DNA from: JBBTXG01 sp038062375
GTDB lineage: Bacteria > Patescibacteriota > Minisyncoccia > Minisyncoccales > UBA10102
DNA: 20,414 nucleotides
Direction: 5' to 3'
NCBI GenBank assembly: GCA_038062375.1
Contig: JBBTXG010000015.1
Coordinates: 1-20,414 of the forward strand
Shown here: positions 1-6,946 of the stretch, piece by piece
Layout of the letters: the number at the start of each line of letters is the position of its first letter
How positions within the stretch are numbered: position 1 is the first letter of the stretch
Position numbers and translations under genes: made by a program
Notes under the pieces: model-generated
What the model was told of the DNA's origin: nothing
Databases searched by the model: none
Seen by the model: only the letters and a program-made list of their open reading frames with translations

Positions 1-148
1 GAAGCGGAGGCGGGCTAGTTTCCCTCAAAATGGTTTCGCGCAAAGTTTAGAATATCCCACTCGATTCGCCCAGTTGCAAATTCTCGGGAGCTACGCGGTG
101 CCCAGGACATCAGTAGAGACCATGATAATCGAAGATCGATGTTAAACT
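1..148. other. unassigned leading stretch
   Basis: I recognise no RNA gene or conserved protein here. One plus frame is open from base 2 to a TAA at 142-144, and a 31-residue minus-strand frame starting at a methionine ends near base 17, but neither matches a family I know. It could be the 3' end of a gene cut by the window edge. A GATAAT hexamer at 124-129 is a possible -10 element for the next gene, without a convincing -35. Confidence 0.3.
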
Positions 149-1054
149 ATGGAGATTATTCCACGGGAAGTTCAAAAACTCATTGAAGAACGAGAAAAAC
201 TGCGGAGGGCAAAACGATATAAAGAAAGTGACGCTCTGCGAGAAAAAATTGAAGCGCTGGGCTATGAGCTAAGGGATGCTCCCGAAGGAACAGAAGTTTC
301 CAAAACAGAAGAATATACGGCGCCAAAGAAATCTTCTTTGGTCCTTTTCGGTTCTGGTGAGATCTCTGCAACGGGCGCAAGAATCCACAACTCGGTATTC
401 GAGAAGATGGAGAAAGACGAAATTTCCATTGCGGTCATTTCCACGCCTGCGGGATTTCAACCGAATGTGAAAGTGGTCTATGAGGAAATTGCTGAATTTT
501 TTGTGGAGCACCTCGCAAATTACCATCCCAAGATAGACATTATCTATGCAAACACCAAAGAGCAGGCAAATGACCCCCGTGTGTTCTACCCATTAGATAC
601 CGCAGATTATATTTTTACCGGTCCCGGAAGTCCGACCTATGCAATTGACCATTTGAGAAACACGCTCTTGTGTGAAAAAATTGGGGAGCGGGTAGCGGCA
701 GGAGTTACTCTTTCTCTTGCTTCTGCTGCGACGATCGCTTTTTCTCACTTTGCTCTTCCTGTCTATGAAATCTACAAGGTGGGAACTCCTCTCCACTGGA
801 AAGAGGGATTAAATTTCTATCCCCCATTTTTCCAAGAGCTCACCATCATTCCTCACTTTAACAACCGAGAGGGAGGTAAAAAAACCGACACCTCTCACTG
901 CTACATGGGGAAAGAGAGGTTTGAAACATTGTTCCAGATGCTTCCTCCCCAAGAACATGTATGGGGCATTGATGAACACACGGCAGCGATCGTTGATTTG
1001 AAGACCAAACAAGTACGTTCCATGGGCAAAGGAAAATTGCGGCAGTTACGATAG
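149..1054 (+). CDS. CysRS C-terminal-like segment fused to S51/cyanophycinase-type amidotransferase-fold protein
   Basis: A 301-residue protein in two parts. Residues 1-50 resemble the extreme C-terminal helical tail of cysteinyl-tRNA synthetase: an Arg/Lys-rich helix, then the pattern KESDALREKIEALGYEL followed by APEGTEV. Residues 62-290 resemble the peptidase S51 / cyanophycinase class I glutamine amidotransferase-like fold: strand plus FGSGE (67-71), GPGSP (158-162), a candidate nucleophile Ser192 in an L-A-S-A-A elbow, HFNNRE (236-241) and GIDEHTA (273-279), which matches the usual GIDE-x-TA signature. The canonical GxSAG elbow is altered, with both glycines lost but the serine kept, so activity is uncertain. 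No catalytic CysRS domain is present. The gene converges on the methyltransferase, with 2 nt between stop codons. There is no Shine-Dalgarno sequence before the ATG. Substrate unknown; a Ser-dependent peptidase or amidase role is inference. Confidence 0.75.
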   Translation: MEIIPREVQKLIEEREKLRRAKRYKESDALREKIEALGYELRDAPEGTEVSKTEEYTAPKKSSLVLFGSGEISATGARIHNSVFEKMEKDEISIAVISTPAGFQPNVKVVYEEIAEFFVEHLANYHPKIDIIYANTKEQANDPRVFYPLDTADYIFTGPGSPTYAIDHLRNTLLCEKIGERVAAGVTLSLASAATIAFSHFALPVYEIYKVGTPLHWKEGLNFYPPFFQELTIIPHFNNREGGKKTDTSHCYMGKERFETLFQMLPPQEHVWGIDEHTAAIVDLKTKQVRSMGKGKLRQLR

Positions 1055-1056
1055 TC

Positions 1057-1782
1057 TCAATCTCTTCCTTGCTTTCTGCAAACCACGAACACGTTTGCGT
1101 TGTCAGGCGCCATCTCCCGCAGGGTTGAGTAATGCTGCGCCTTCATGATTTTTCTCCTAATCCATGTTTGGGGCGTGAAGATAAAATCGAAAAAGAATTC
1201 AGGGAAATGGAAAAAGAGGGCGCAACAAACCCGCGAGGTATATCGAAAAACAAGGAAGGTCCACCTCGTTGGACGTAACGTATTGTAGCAATGTTCTACC
1301 AAAAATCCTTCTTTCTCGAGTAATCTCTCGAGTTCTCTCGGTTCAAATCTCTGGATGTGGCCGGCAAACTCATCCCACCTTGACCAGTATTTCTGGCGAA
1401 TGGGAACCGAGAATAGAAAAAGTCCATTGCTCTTAAGCACTCGATTGATTTCCCGAATTGCTGCTTCCGGATGGGTCAAATGCTCAAGAGTCTCAAACGT
1501 GCCTATAAGATCGAACGTATTATTCTCAAATGGGAAGCGGCTTGCCGCGTCAGAAACAACTCCTTTCCCACCCTGCTCTTGGAGTTTTTGAATCGCACTC
1601 GCGCTTGTGTCGAGGAAATGGGTGCCCTCGATAGGAAATTTAGGCAGGATACCAGCGCCTATCTCAAGACGTGACTGTGCCTCTTTAATGTAGGGTTCAA
1701 TAATCTCCCATGTATACCAACGTTGAGGCGGCCGCAAGCGCATCTGCGACCAAGTGTCATCAAAATTTAAGGGATGCTTCAT
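1057..1782 (-). CDS. class I SAM-dependent methyltransferase (type 11 family)
   Basis: A 241-residue protein with a Rossmann methyltransferase core. Motif I is LEIGAG at 39-44, the acidic residue closing strand 2 is Asp58, and the strand 4 region FDLIGTFETLEHL at 90-102 is followed by REINRVLKSNGLFLFSVP, typical of methyltransferase type 11 (UbiE/COQ5-like) proteins. Residues 173-205 are aromatic and hydrophobic and may form an amphipathic or membrane-associated segment. Substrate cannot be read from sequence; candidates are lipids, quinone-like compounds or glycan precursors. It is divergent from nusA and convergent with the preceding gene, so it is a single-gene unit. The ATG at 1782 lies about 30 nt downstream of an extended -10 element. 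Confidence 0.85.
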   Translation of the reverse strand: MKHPLNFDDTWSQMRLRPPQRWYTWEIIEPYIKEAQSRLEIGAGILPKFPIEGTHFLDTSASAIQKLQEQGGKGVVSDAASRFPFENNTFDLIGTFETLEHLTHPEAAIREINRVLKSNGLFLFSVPIRQKYWSRWDEFAGHIQRFEPRELERLLEKEGFLVEHCYNTLRPTRWTFLVFRYTSRVCCALFFHFPEFFFDFIFTPQTWIRRKIMKAQHYSTLREMAPDNANVFVVCRKQGRD

Positions 1783-1818
1783 AGAATTCTTTTTTGATTT
1801 ACTTGATCTATGGGATGA

Positions 1819-1827
1819 ATCATAGCA
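1819..1827 (-). promoter_or_regulatory. extended -10 promoter for the methyltransferase gene
   Basis: On the minus strand the sequence reads TGC-TATGAT, an extended -10 (TGn) with 5 of 6 matches to TATAAT. No good -35 lies 16-18 nt upstream. The predicted start is near 1811, giving a leader of about 30 nt. Confidence 0.5.
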
Positions 1828-1866
1828 TATTCACCCCCCAAAAGAGAAGTACCGGGGTTTCAACGG

Positions 1867-1895
1867 TTGACAATCACCTGCGTTCACGATAGACT
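1867..1895 (+). promoter_or_regulatory. sigma70-type promoter of the nusA-tig-clpP operon
   Basis: A perfect TTGACA -35 (1867-1872), a 17-nt spacer and TAGACT as -10 (1890-1895, 4 of 6). The predicted transcription start is near 1902. The TTG of the -35 is in frame with nusA, but as it is upstream of the transcription start it cannot be the initiation codon, which supports the ATG at 1948. Confidence 0.75.
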
Positions 1896-1908
1896 ATCTC
1901 TAAAGTGG

Positions 1909-1926
1909 ATGTCCGGAAGCGGACAT
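1909..1926 (+). promoter_or_regulatory. hairpin in the nusA 5' leader
   Basis: Perfect inverted repeat ATGTCCG-GAAG-CGGACAT: a 7-bp stem with a tetraloop. It begins about 7 nt after the predicted transcription start and ends 21 nt before the nusA ATG. There is no T-run after it, so it is not a terminator. It may stabilise the 5' end or be a binding site; the role is inferred. Confidence 0.55.
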
Positions 1927-1947
1927 CATTTCATCTCAAATCTCCAT

Positions 1948-3162
1948 ATGATTGATTTTAAAAACTTTTCATTATTGATTGACAGCATTGCAGAAGAAAA
2001 AGGACTTCCCAGAGAACGCATTGTGGAGACCATCGAACAGGCAGTTGCAGCTGCCTACAAAAAAGAATTTGGAAAAAGGGGGCAAAACATTCGAGCAAAG
2101 CTTCTCTTCGACACCGGAATGGTTGAGTTTTGGCAGGTAAAACTTGTCGTGGATGAAAGCATGATCTATTCAGAAGAAGAATTAGAAAAGATGAGGGCAG
2201 ACAAAGAGGTGCCCAGAGAAGAGGGAGAGTTTACCCAGGGGGAAAGGAAGGTACGATTTAACCCGGAACGGCACATGATGCTGAAAGAAGCAAAGGAGGT
2301 TGATCCGAAAATCAAGGCCGGAGAGGAACTTGCCTTACAGCTGGATAGCAAAACAGATTACGGAAGGATTGCTGCTCAAACTGCAAAGCAAGTGATTCTG
2401 CAAAAGATCAGAGAAGCAGAACGTCAAACAATTTTAGAGGAATTTCAGTCAAAGGAAGGCGAGCTCGTATCTGGAATTGTACAACGAATCGAAGGGAAAA
2501 TTGTTTTGGTGGATTTGGGGAAAACCCTCGGAGTTCTTCCTCCCGAAGAACAGGTTCCGGGAGAATTCTACCGAGCAGGACAGCGACTGAAGTTTTATGT
2601 ACTGAAGGTAGAAGATTCTCCAAAAGGTCCTGCGGTGCTTCTTTCTCGCATGTATCCAAAATTTATTTCGAAGCTCTTTGAGCTTGAGGTTCCGGAGATT
2701 TCAGCCGGTGCCGTGGAGATTAAAGGAATTACAAGAGAGGCAGGATCTCGTTCGAAAGTTGCGGTGATGTCTCACGAAGAAGGGGTGGATCCCGTAGGTT
2801 CCATGGTAGGGCAACGAGGGACGCGGGTATCAGCAGTGATCAATGAACTCGGAGGAGAGAAAATTGACATTATTGCGTGGTCGGAGGATCCTGAAATCTA
2901 TGTTGCCAACGCCCTCTCTCCCGCAAAGGTACTGCAGGCAGAGATACTGCCAAGGAATAAAGCTCTTGCGCTCGTACCAGAAGACCAGCTATCTCTCGCA
3001 ATTGGAAGAGAGGGACAGAATGTAAGATTGGCAGCAAAACTCACGGGCTGGAAAATTGATATCCGCACCCCCGGAGGACAAAAGGTAGAAATGCAAGAGG
3101 CTCAAGAAGAACAAGCAGAAAAGGACGAGGAACCGGCGCAAGAAACAAAGGATAAAATATAG
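1948..3162 (+). CDS. nusA: transcription termination/antitermination factor NusA
   Basis: A 404-residue protein that binds RNA polymerase and nascent RNA and modulates pausing, termination and antitermination. The N-terminal RNAP-binding domain starts MIDFKNF and carries the helix with AVAAAYKKEFG (32-42). An S1 domain lies at about 170-235 (GELVSGIVQRIEGKIVLVDLG). The KH1 loop is GQRGTRV at 288-294, and KH2 carries GREGQNVRLAAKLTGWKIDI at 353-372. The N-terminal domain contains a charged insertion (about 71-125), and the C-terminal 25 residues are an acidic tail with no AR repeats. I chose ATG 1948 because the in-frame extension upstream overlaps the promoter and is not NusA-like. First gene of an operon with tig (23 nt downstream) and clpP. 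No Shine-Dalgarno sequence precedes it. Confidence 0.95.
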   Translation: MIDFKNFSLLIDSIAEEKGLPRERIVETIEQAVAAAYKKEFGKRGQNIRAKLLFDTGMVEFWQVKLVVDESMIYSEEELEKMRADKEVPREEGEFTQGERKVRFNPERHMMLKEAKEVDPKIKAGEELALQLDSKTDYGRIAAQTAKQVILQKIREAERQTILEEFQSKEGELVSGIVQRIEGKIVLVDLGKTLGVLPPEEQVPGEFYRAGQRLKFYVLKVEDSPKGPAVLLSRMYPKFISKLFELEVPEISAGAVEIKGITREAGSRSKVAVMSHEEGVDPVGSMVGQRGTRVSAVINELGGEKIDIIAWSEDPEIYVANALSPAKVLQAEILPRNKALALVPEDQLSLAIGREGQNVRLAAKLTGWKIDIRTPGGQKVEMQEAQEEQAEKDEEPAQETKDKI

Positions 3163-3185
3163 CCAACATACAGCTTGCGGCTGGT

Positions 3186-4211
3186 ATGAATTTTTCTTTC
3201 AAAAAACTTCCGAAATCACAACTTGAGATTGAGATTGACATTCCGACAGAGGAATTTAATGCCTACAAAATAAAGGCAATTACTTCGATCCAAAAAAATT
3301 TCGAGAAGCCCGGGTTTCGGCCTGGCAAAGCACCTCTTTCTATCGTAGAGGTTGACGTGGGACAAGAACGAATTTCAATCCAGATGGCCCAGTTAGCGCT
3401 CGTCGATGCGTATAGGAAAGTTGTAGAAGAAAAACGCCTTGACGCGCTTGGAGAACCCGAAGTCAAGATTACAAAGATGGCTCTGGGCAATCCTTTTGTG
3501 GCCAAGATCACCCTAGCAGTACTTCCAGAGGTCGAGCTCCCCGATTATCGAAAGCTGGCTTCCGCGGTACAAAAAAAACAGGTATCAGTACAAGAGCAGG
3601 ACATCCAAGAAGCCCTTTCTTTTCTCCAAGAAAACAGAAAACGGGAAGACGGAAGCCTCCCCGAGATTTCAGATGACTTTGCAAGATCGCTCGGAAATTT
3701 TCAAGACCTTGCAACACTAAAAGAAATCCTGAAAGGGGGTTTACAGCAAGAAAAAGAAATCCAAGAGTCAGAGAGGATTAGCCAGGAAATCCTCGAAAGC
3801 ATTAGTAAAGCAACGAGGGTAGAAATCCCAGAGATATTAATAGAACGAGAGAAGGGGCAACTGCTGAAAGATGTAAAGAAAGAAACGGCAGAGATGTTGC
3901 AAGTGGAATTTGGCCAATATCTCCAGAAGATCAACAAAACTGAACAAGAACTCCTTGCCTCTTTTGAATCTGAAGCTCAAAAACGCATAAAGAAATTTTT
4001 CATACTGCGTGAGATAGCGATGAGAGAAAACATCGGAGCGAGTGGAAACGAAATTGAAGAAGAAGTCAATCGGATTTTGCAGCACTACGAGGCTACGAAA
4101 ACAACAACCGGAGATGTTGACCTCTTGAAGCTTCGAGAGTATACTAAAGATGTAATCCAACACGAAAAAACTCTTCGGTTCCTTGAAGGCTTAGCCAAGC
4201 CATTTGTATGA
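3186..4211 (+). CDS. tig: trigger factor, ribosome-associated chaperone lacking the PPIase domain
   Basis: A 341-residue chaperone that would bind at the ribosome exit tunnel. The N-terminal ribosome-binding domain has the signature GFRPGKAP at 43-50. After a linker with LPEVELPDYRKL (113-124) the protein goes through a short helical stretch straight into LPEISDDFARSLGNF (158-172), which in full-length trigger factors starts the C-terminal chaperone arm. The roughly 80-90 residue FKBP-type PPIase domain that normally sits between is absent, which explains 341 residues against about 430 in E. coli. The reading frame is intact across the junction, so this is a domain loss, not a frameshift. The stop overlaps the clpP start by 4 nt (ATGA), indicating translational coupling. 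Confidence 0.92.
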   Translation: MNFSFKKLPKSQLEIEIDIPTEEFNAYKIKAITSIQKNFEKPGFRPGKAPLSIVEVDVGQERISIQMAQLALVDAYRKVVEEKRLDALGEPEVKITKMALGNPFVAKITLAVLPEVELPDYRKLASAVQKKQVSVQEQDIQEALSFLQENRKREDGSLPEISDDFARSLGNFQDLATLKEILKGGLQQEKEIQESERISQEILESISKATRVEIPEILIEREKGQLLKDVKKETAEMLQVEFGQYLQKINKTEQELLASFESEAQKRIKKFFILREIAMRENIGASGNEIEEEVNRILQHYEATKTTTGDVDLLKLREYTKDVIQHEKTLRFLEGLAKPFV

Positions 4212-4792
4212 ATCTCATCCCAACAGTTATCGAAAAATCTCAATACGGAGAGCGAGCATACGATATCTATTCGCGGCTCCTCAAAGAACGAATCATCTTT
4301 TTGGGTGCTCCCATTAGCGATGTGGTTGCGAATTCAGTGATTGCGCAAATCCTTTTTTTAGCATCCAAGGATTCCAAGGCGGATATTAAACTTTACATCA
4401 ACACTCCCGGAGGAATCGTAACGGCAGGGCTTGCAGTCTACGACACTATGCAGTATATAAAATGCCCCATCTCCACCGTATGCATGGGAATGGCAGCCTC
4501 CATGGGAGCGGTATTGCTTGCTGCTGGAACAAAAGGCAAGCGTTTCGCGCTTCCGAATGCCCAAATCATGCTTCACCAGCCACTCGGAGGAGTCACGGGT
4601 CAAGCAGTAGAAATAGAGATTACCGCAAAACAAATCGTAAAAATCAAAGAGCGACTGAATACGATTTTGGCCAAGCACACCAGTCAACCCTTAGAAAGAA
4701 TCGAGAAGGATACGGATCGAGACTTCTATCTCTCTGCCCAAGAAGCAAAGACCTATGGCCTCGTAGACGAAGTTATTGACGAGCAAAAGTAG
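4208..4792 (+). CDS. clpP: ATP-dependent Clp protease proteolytic subunit ClpP
   Basis: A 194-residue serine protease subunit of normal family length that would form the tetradecameric chamber served by ClpX or ClpC-type unfoldases. The catalytic triad is visible: Ser98 in GMAASMGA, His123 in MLHQP and Asp172 in TDRDFYLS. The oxyanion-loop motif NTPGG lies at 65-69. Its ATG overlaps the tig stop by 4 nt, and a strong intrinsic terminator follows about 20 nt after its stop. No clpX or clpC is present in the window. Confidence 0.97.
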   Translation: MNLIPTVIEKSQYGERAYDIYSRLLKERIIFLGAPISDVVANSVIAQILFLASKDSKADIKLYINTPGGIVTAGLAVYDTMQYIKCPISTVCMGMAASMGAVLLAAGTKGKRFALPNAQIMLHQPLGGVTGQAVEIEITAKQIVKIKERLNTILAKHTSQPLERIEKDTDRDFYLSAQEAKTYGLVDEVIDEQK

Positions 4793-4812
4793 AAGGAAAT
4801 TTTCTCCCTGAA

Positions 4813-4840
4813 TCCTACCCTTCGAAAGGGTGGTTTTTTT
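4813..4840 (+). terminator. intrinsic terminator after clpP
   Basis: Stem CCTACCCT / AGGGTGG with a short loop, followed by seven T residues (4834-4840). It ends the nusA-tig-clpP operon before the independent RNase Y promoter. Confidence 0.85.
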
Positions 4841-4865
4841 GTAAGGATGCGGCAAAGAGAAAAAA

Positions 4866-4893
4866 TTGACAACTCAAATGAAAATGATATATT
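4866..4893 (+). promoter_or_regulatory. promoter of the RNase Y gene
   Basis: Perfect TTGACA (4866-4871), a 16-nt spacer and an extended -10, TGA-TATATT (4885-4893, hexamer 5 of 6). Predicted start near 4900, leaving a leader of about 65 nt that is T-rich and lacks a Shine-Dalgarno sequence. Confidence 0.8.
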
Positions 4894-4965
4894 GGAGTAT
4901 TAATAAAGAATTTTGATTTTGGCTTTTGGGTTTTATGAGACAAATCCAACTGTTCAACCAAATCC

Positions 4966-6495
4966 ATGAACCAACTTATCCTACTTCTCATAGGTGTTCT
5001 TTCGCTTGCCGCCGGATCTATCATTGGATATTATGCTCGTCAATCAATTGCAAAGCGACGAGCGGGGACAATTGAACAAAAACTCCAGCAAAAGATCAAG
5101 CAGGCTCAACAAGAAAGCGATAAAATTCTTCGGGAGGGACGGTCAAAAGCAACAGCGATTATCGAGGCTGTAAAGCTCCAAGAGGATGAACGAAGGAAAG
5201 AACTGCTCAAAGCCGAGCAGTTGTTGCTCAAACGTGAAGGGATTCTTGATAAGAAAATTTCCGAGTCTGAAGAGCGAGACAGGGAGCTTCACAAAGGAGG
5301 TGAACATCTCAAGGAGATAGAGAAAGAAATAGAAGCCTCCAAAAATGAGGCGCTCGAAAAACTTGAAACCATTGCCCAATTCTCGAGAGATCAAGCGCGA
5401 CAAGAACTTTTCTCCCAGCTCGAGAAACAATATGAAAAAGATATTCTTGGAAGGATGCGAAAGTTAGAGGCCGAAGGAGGAGAGCGCTTTGAACGAAGGG
5501 CAAAAGAGATTATCGCATACGCCATCCAAAAAAATGCAGCTCCTCAAGCGCAGGAGATCACCACTACGACGGTAATGCTTCCTTCGGAGGATATCAAAGG
5601 GAAGATCATTGGAAAGGAGGGAAGAAATATCCGATCATTAGAGCGCGCGACAGGAGTAGAGATTGTGGTTGATGAAACTCCTGAAGCTGTGGTAATCTCG
5701 GGCTTCGATCCCTTACGAAGACATATTGCAAAAGTGGCATTGGAGCGTTTGATCAAAGATGGAAGAATACATCCCGCTCGTGTAGAGGAAGAGGTTGCAA
5801 GGGTGCAATCCGAGATTGACGCTCAAATCAAAGAAGCAGGAGAGGCTACCGTATACGAACTCGGAGTGGTGGGATTAGATCCCAAACTTATCCAGCTTTT
5901 AGGAAGGCTGAAGTTTCGCACGAGCTATGGGCAGAATGTACTTTTACATTCAATCGAAGTAGCGTATTTAGCTTCGGCCCTTGCGGCAGAGACTGGAGCA
6001 GATAGAGCCGTTGCAAAAAAAGCAGGACTTTTCCACGATATTGGGAAAGCCATCGATCATCAAGTGGAAGGTTCCCATGTGGAGATTGGCATGCGCATTT
6101 TGGAAAAATTCGGTGTCGAGAAAGAGGTGATCGATGCAATGAAATCTCACCATGAAGACTACCCCTACGAGTCTATCGAAGCAATTCTAGTCCAGGCAGC
6201 TGATGCCATCTCGGCTTCCAGGCCTGGAGCAAGAAAAGATACCCTCGAAAACTATCTCAAACGCATCGGAGAATTGGAAAATCTCGCCACCTCTTTTGCC
6301 GGCATCGAAAAAGCCTACGCGATTCAAGCAGGAAGAGAAATACGGGTGTTCGTAAAACCTCAAGAGCTTTCTGACTTGGATTCTCAAAAACTTGCAAAAG
6401 ATATTGCAAACCGAATCGAAGAAGAATTAAGGTATCCAGGGGAAATTAAAGTTACTCTTGTGCGCGAGAACCGATTTGTGGAATACGCGAGATAA
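4966..6495 (+). CDS. rny: ribonuclease Y, membrane-anchored endoribonuclease
   Basis: A 509-residue endoribonuclease that initiates mRNA decay at the membrane, close to the family's usual length of about 520. Residues 2-23 form an N-terminal transmembrane anchor, 30-185 are a long charged coiled coil, the KH domain has GKIIGKEGRNIR at 212-223, and the HD metal-dependent domain includes His328 and the pair His357-Asp358 in LFHDIGKA. The C-terminal region 430-509 is typical. It is a monocistronic unit with its own promoter and a hairpin 5 nt after the stop. With the preceding operon it makes this region one of RNA and protein turnover. Confidence 0.96.
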   Translation: MNQLILLLIGVLSLAAGSIIGYYARQSIAKRRAGTIEQKLQQKIKQAQQESDKILREGRSKATAIIEAVKLQEDERRKELLKAEQLLLKREGILDKKISESEERDRELHKGGEHLKEIEKEIEASKNEALEKLETIAQFSRDQARQELFSQLEKQYEKDILGRMRKLEAEGGERFERRAKEIIAYAIQKNAAPQAQEITTTTVMLPSEDIKGKIIGKEGRNIRSLERATGVEIVVDETPEAVVISGFDPLRRHIAKVALERLIKDGRIHPARVEEEVARVQSEIDAQIKEAGEATVYELGVVGLDPKLIQLLGRLKFRTSYGQNVLLHSIEVAYLASALAAETGADRAVAKKAGLFHDIGKAIDHQVEGSHVEIGMRILEKFGVEKEVIDAMKSHHEDYPYESIEAILVQAADAISASRPGARKDTLENYLKRIGELENLATSFAGIEKAYAIQAGREIRVFVKPQELSDLDSQKLAKDIANRIEEELRYPGEIKVTLVRENRFVEYAR

Positions 6496-6499
6496 CACC

Positions 6500-6524
6500 A
6501 AGACCACCTTCAAGGGGTGGTCTT
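6500..6524. terminator. hairpin between rny and tRNA-Gly, probable bidirectional terminator
   Basis: Perfect 9-bp stem AAGACCACC / GGTGGTCTT with loop TTCAAGG, 4 nt after the rny stop and just beyond the 3' end of the minus-strand tRNA-Gly. Neither side has a proper T-run, so termination efficiency is uncertain. It may instead protect the rny mRNA end or guide tRNA 3' processing. Confidence 0.6.
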
Positions 6525-6529
6525 GTATG

Positions 6530-6603
6530 TGGAGCGGGTGATGGGAATCGAACCCACGTGGTCAGATTGGAAATCTGATGCACTGCCACTGTGCTACACC
6601 CGC
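6530..6603 (-). tRNA. tRNA-Gly(TCC)
   Basis: Full cloverleaf on the minus strand: acceptor GCGGGTG / CACCCGC, anticodon stem TCAGA / TCTGA with loop TTTCCAA giving anticodon TCC, T-loop TTCGATT and discriminator U. The 3' CCA is encoded, unlike most tRNAs here. It is downstream of tRNA-Pro in the same apparent transcript. Confidence 0.96.
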
Positions 6604-6738
6604 ATCGCGCAGAGCGCTCCTTAGAAACCCACGGTTTCTAACGCTCGCTGCGTTCGCTGTTTTCCTTCACGGGAGGATACCCAATCCTCCCGACCCCTCC
6701 TGTGCAAATTTTGCAAGCAAAATTTCTTCGTTTTTGTG
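6604..6738 (-). other. tRNA-Pro/tRNA-Gly spacer with three stacked hairpins
   Basis: The spacer holds three perfect inverted repeats: TTAGAAACC / GGTTTCTAA (6621-6641, loop 3), GGGAGGAT / ATCCTCCC (6671-6691, loop 5) and AAATTTT / AAAATTT (6706-6725, loop 6). It also contains a CGCTCG/CGTTCG-type GC-rich tract at 6641-6660. None has a terminator T-run in the minus direction. They may be processing signals between the two tRNAs. Confidence 0.6.
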
Positions 6739-6809
6739 TCGGGATGCCGAGATTCGAACTCGGGCTGCATGCTCCCAAAGCACGCGTGCTGCCATTACAC
6801 CACATCCCG
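6739..6809 (-). tRNA. tRNA-Pro(TGG)
   Basis: Minus-strand cloverleaf: acceptor CGGGATG / CATCCCG with the C1-G72 pair usual for bacterial tRNA-Pro, anticodon stem CGTGC / GCATG (one G-U pair), loop TTTGGGA giving anticodon TGG, T-loop TTCGAAT, discriminator A. CCA is not encoded (CAC follows). It is the first gene of a minus-strand tRNA-Pro/tRNA-Gly unit. Confidence 0.96.
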
Positions 6810-6865
6810 CTCTGAAGGGGTAGGGAGGGCGGCAAAACCCCTCCACACAAACACCCAATGGGAAT

Positions 6866-6894
6866 GATATACCATTTTCGCATCGTTTCGACAA
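6866..6894 (-). promoter_or_regulatory. promoter for tRNA-Pro/tRNA-Gly
   Basis: On the minus strand: TTGTCG (6889-6894), a 17-nt spacer and TATATC (6866-6871) with a TGG extension. The predicted start is near 6858, about 50 nt before tRNA-Pro. The leader contains a GGAGGG / CCCTCC stem (6824-6844). Confidence 0.55.
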
Positions 6895-6929
6895 CTTTGC
6901 CTTGGTGTATGTTGTTTCGATTTTGAATT

Positions 6930-6938
6930 TGGTATGAT
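6930..6938 (+). promoter_or_regulatory. extended -10 promoter, leaderless histidine kinase gene
   Basis: TGG-TATGAT (hexamer 6933-6938, 5 of 6 matches with a TGn extension) lies only 8 nt before the kinase ATG at 6947. The transcript would therefore start at or within about 2 nt of the start codon. There is no strong -35; TTGTTT at 6912-6917 is spaced 15 nt. This is the only candidate promoter seen ahead of the kinase, regulator and pilus genes until 14603. Confidence 0.55.
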
Positions 6939-6946
6939 ACTGGTAT

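Noticed and set aside
1..148. possible tmRNA or other structured RNA at the window start
   Set aside because: I found no tRNA-like ends, T-loop or tag-peptide frame.
1867..1947. N-terminal extension of NusA from TTG 1867
   Set aside because: This TTG is part of a perfect -35 box and upstream of the predicted transcription start, and the extension does not resemble NusA.
6578..6823. 81-codon plus-strand frame
   Set aside because: It is antisense to tRNA-Gly and tRNA-Pro and has no coding character.
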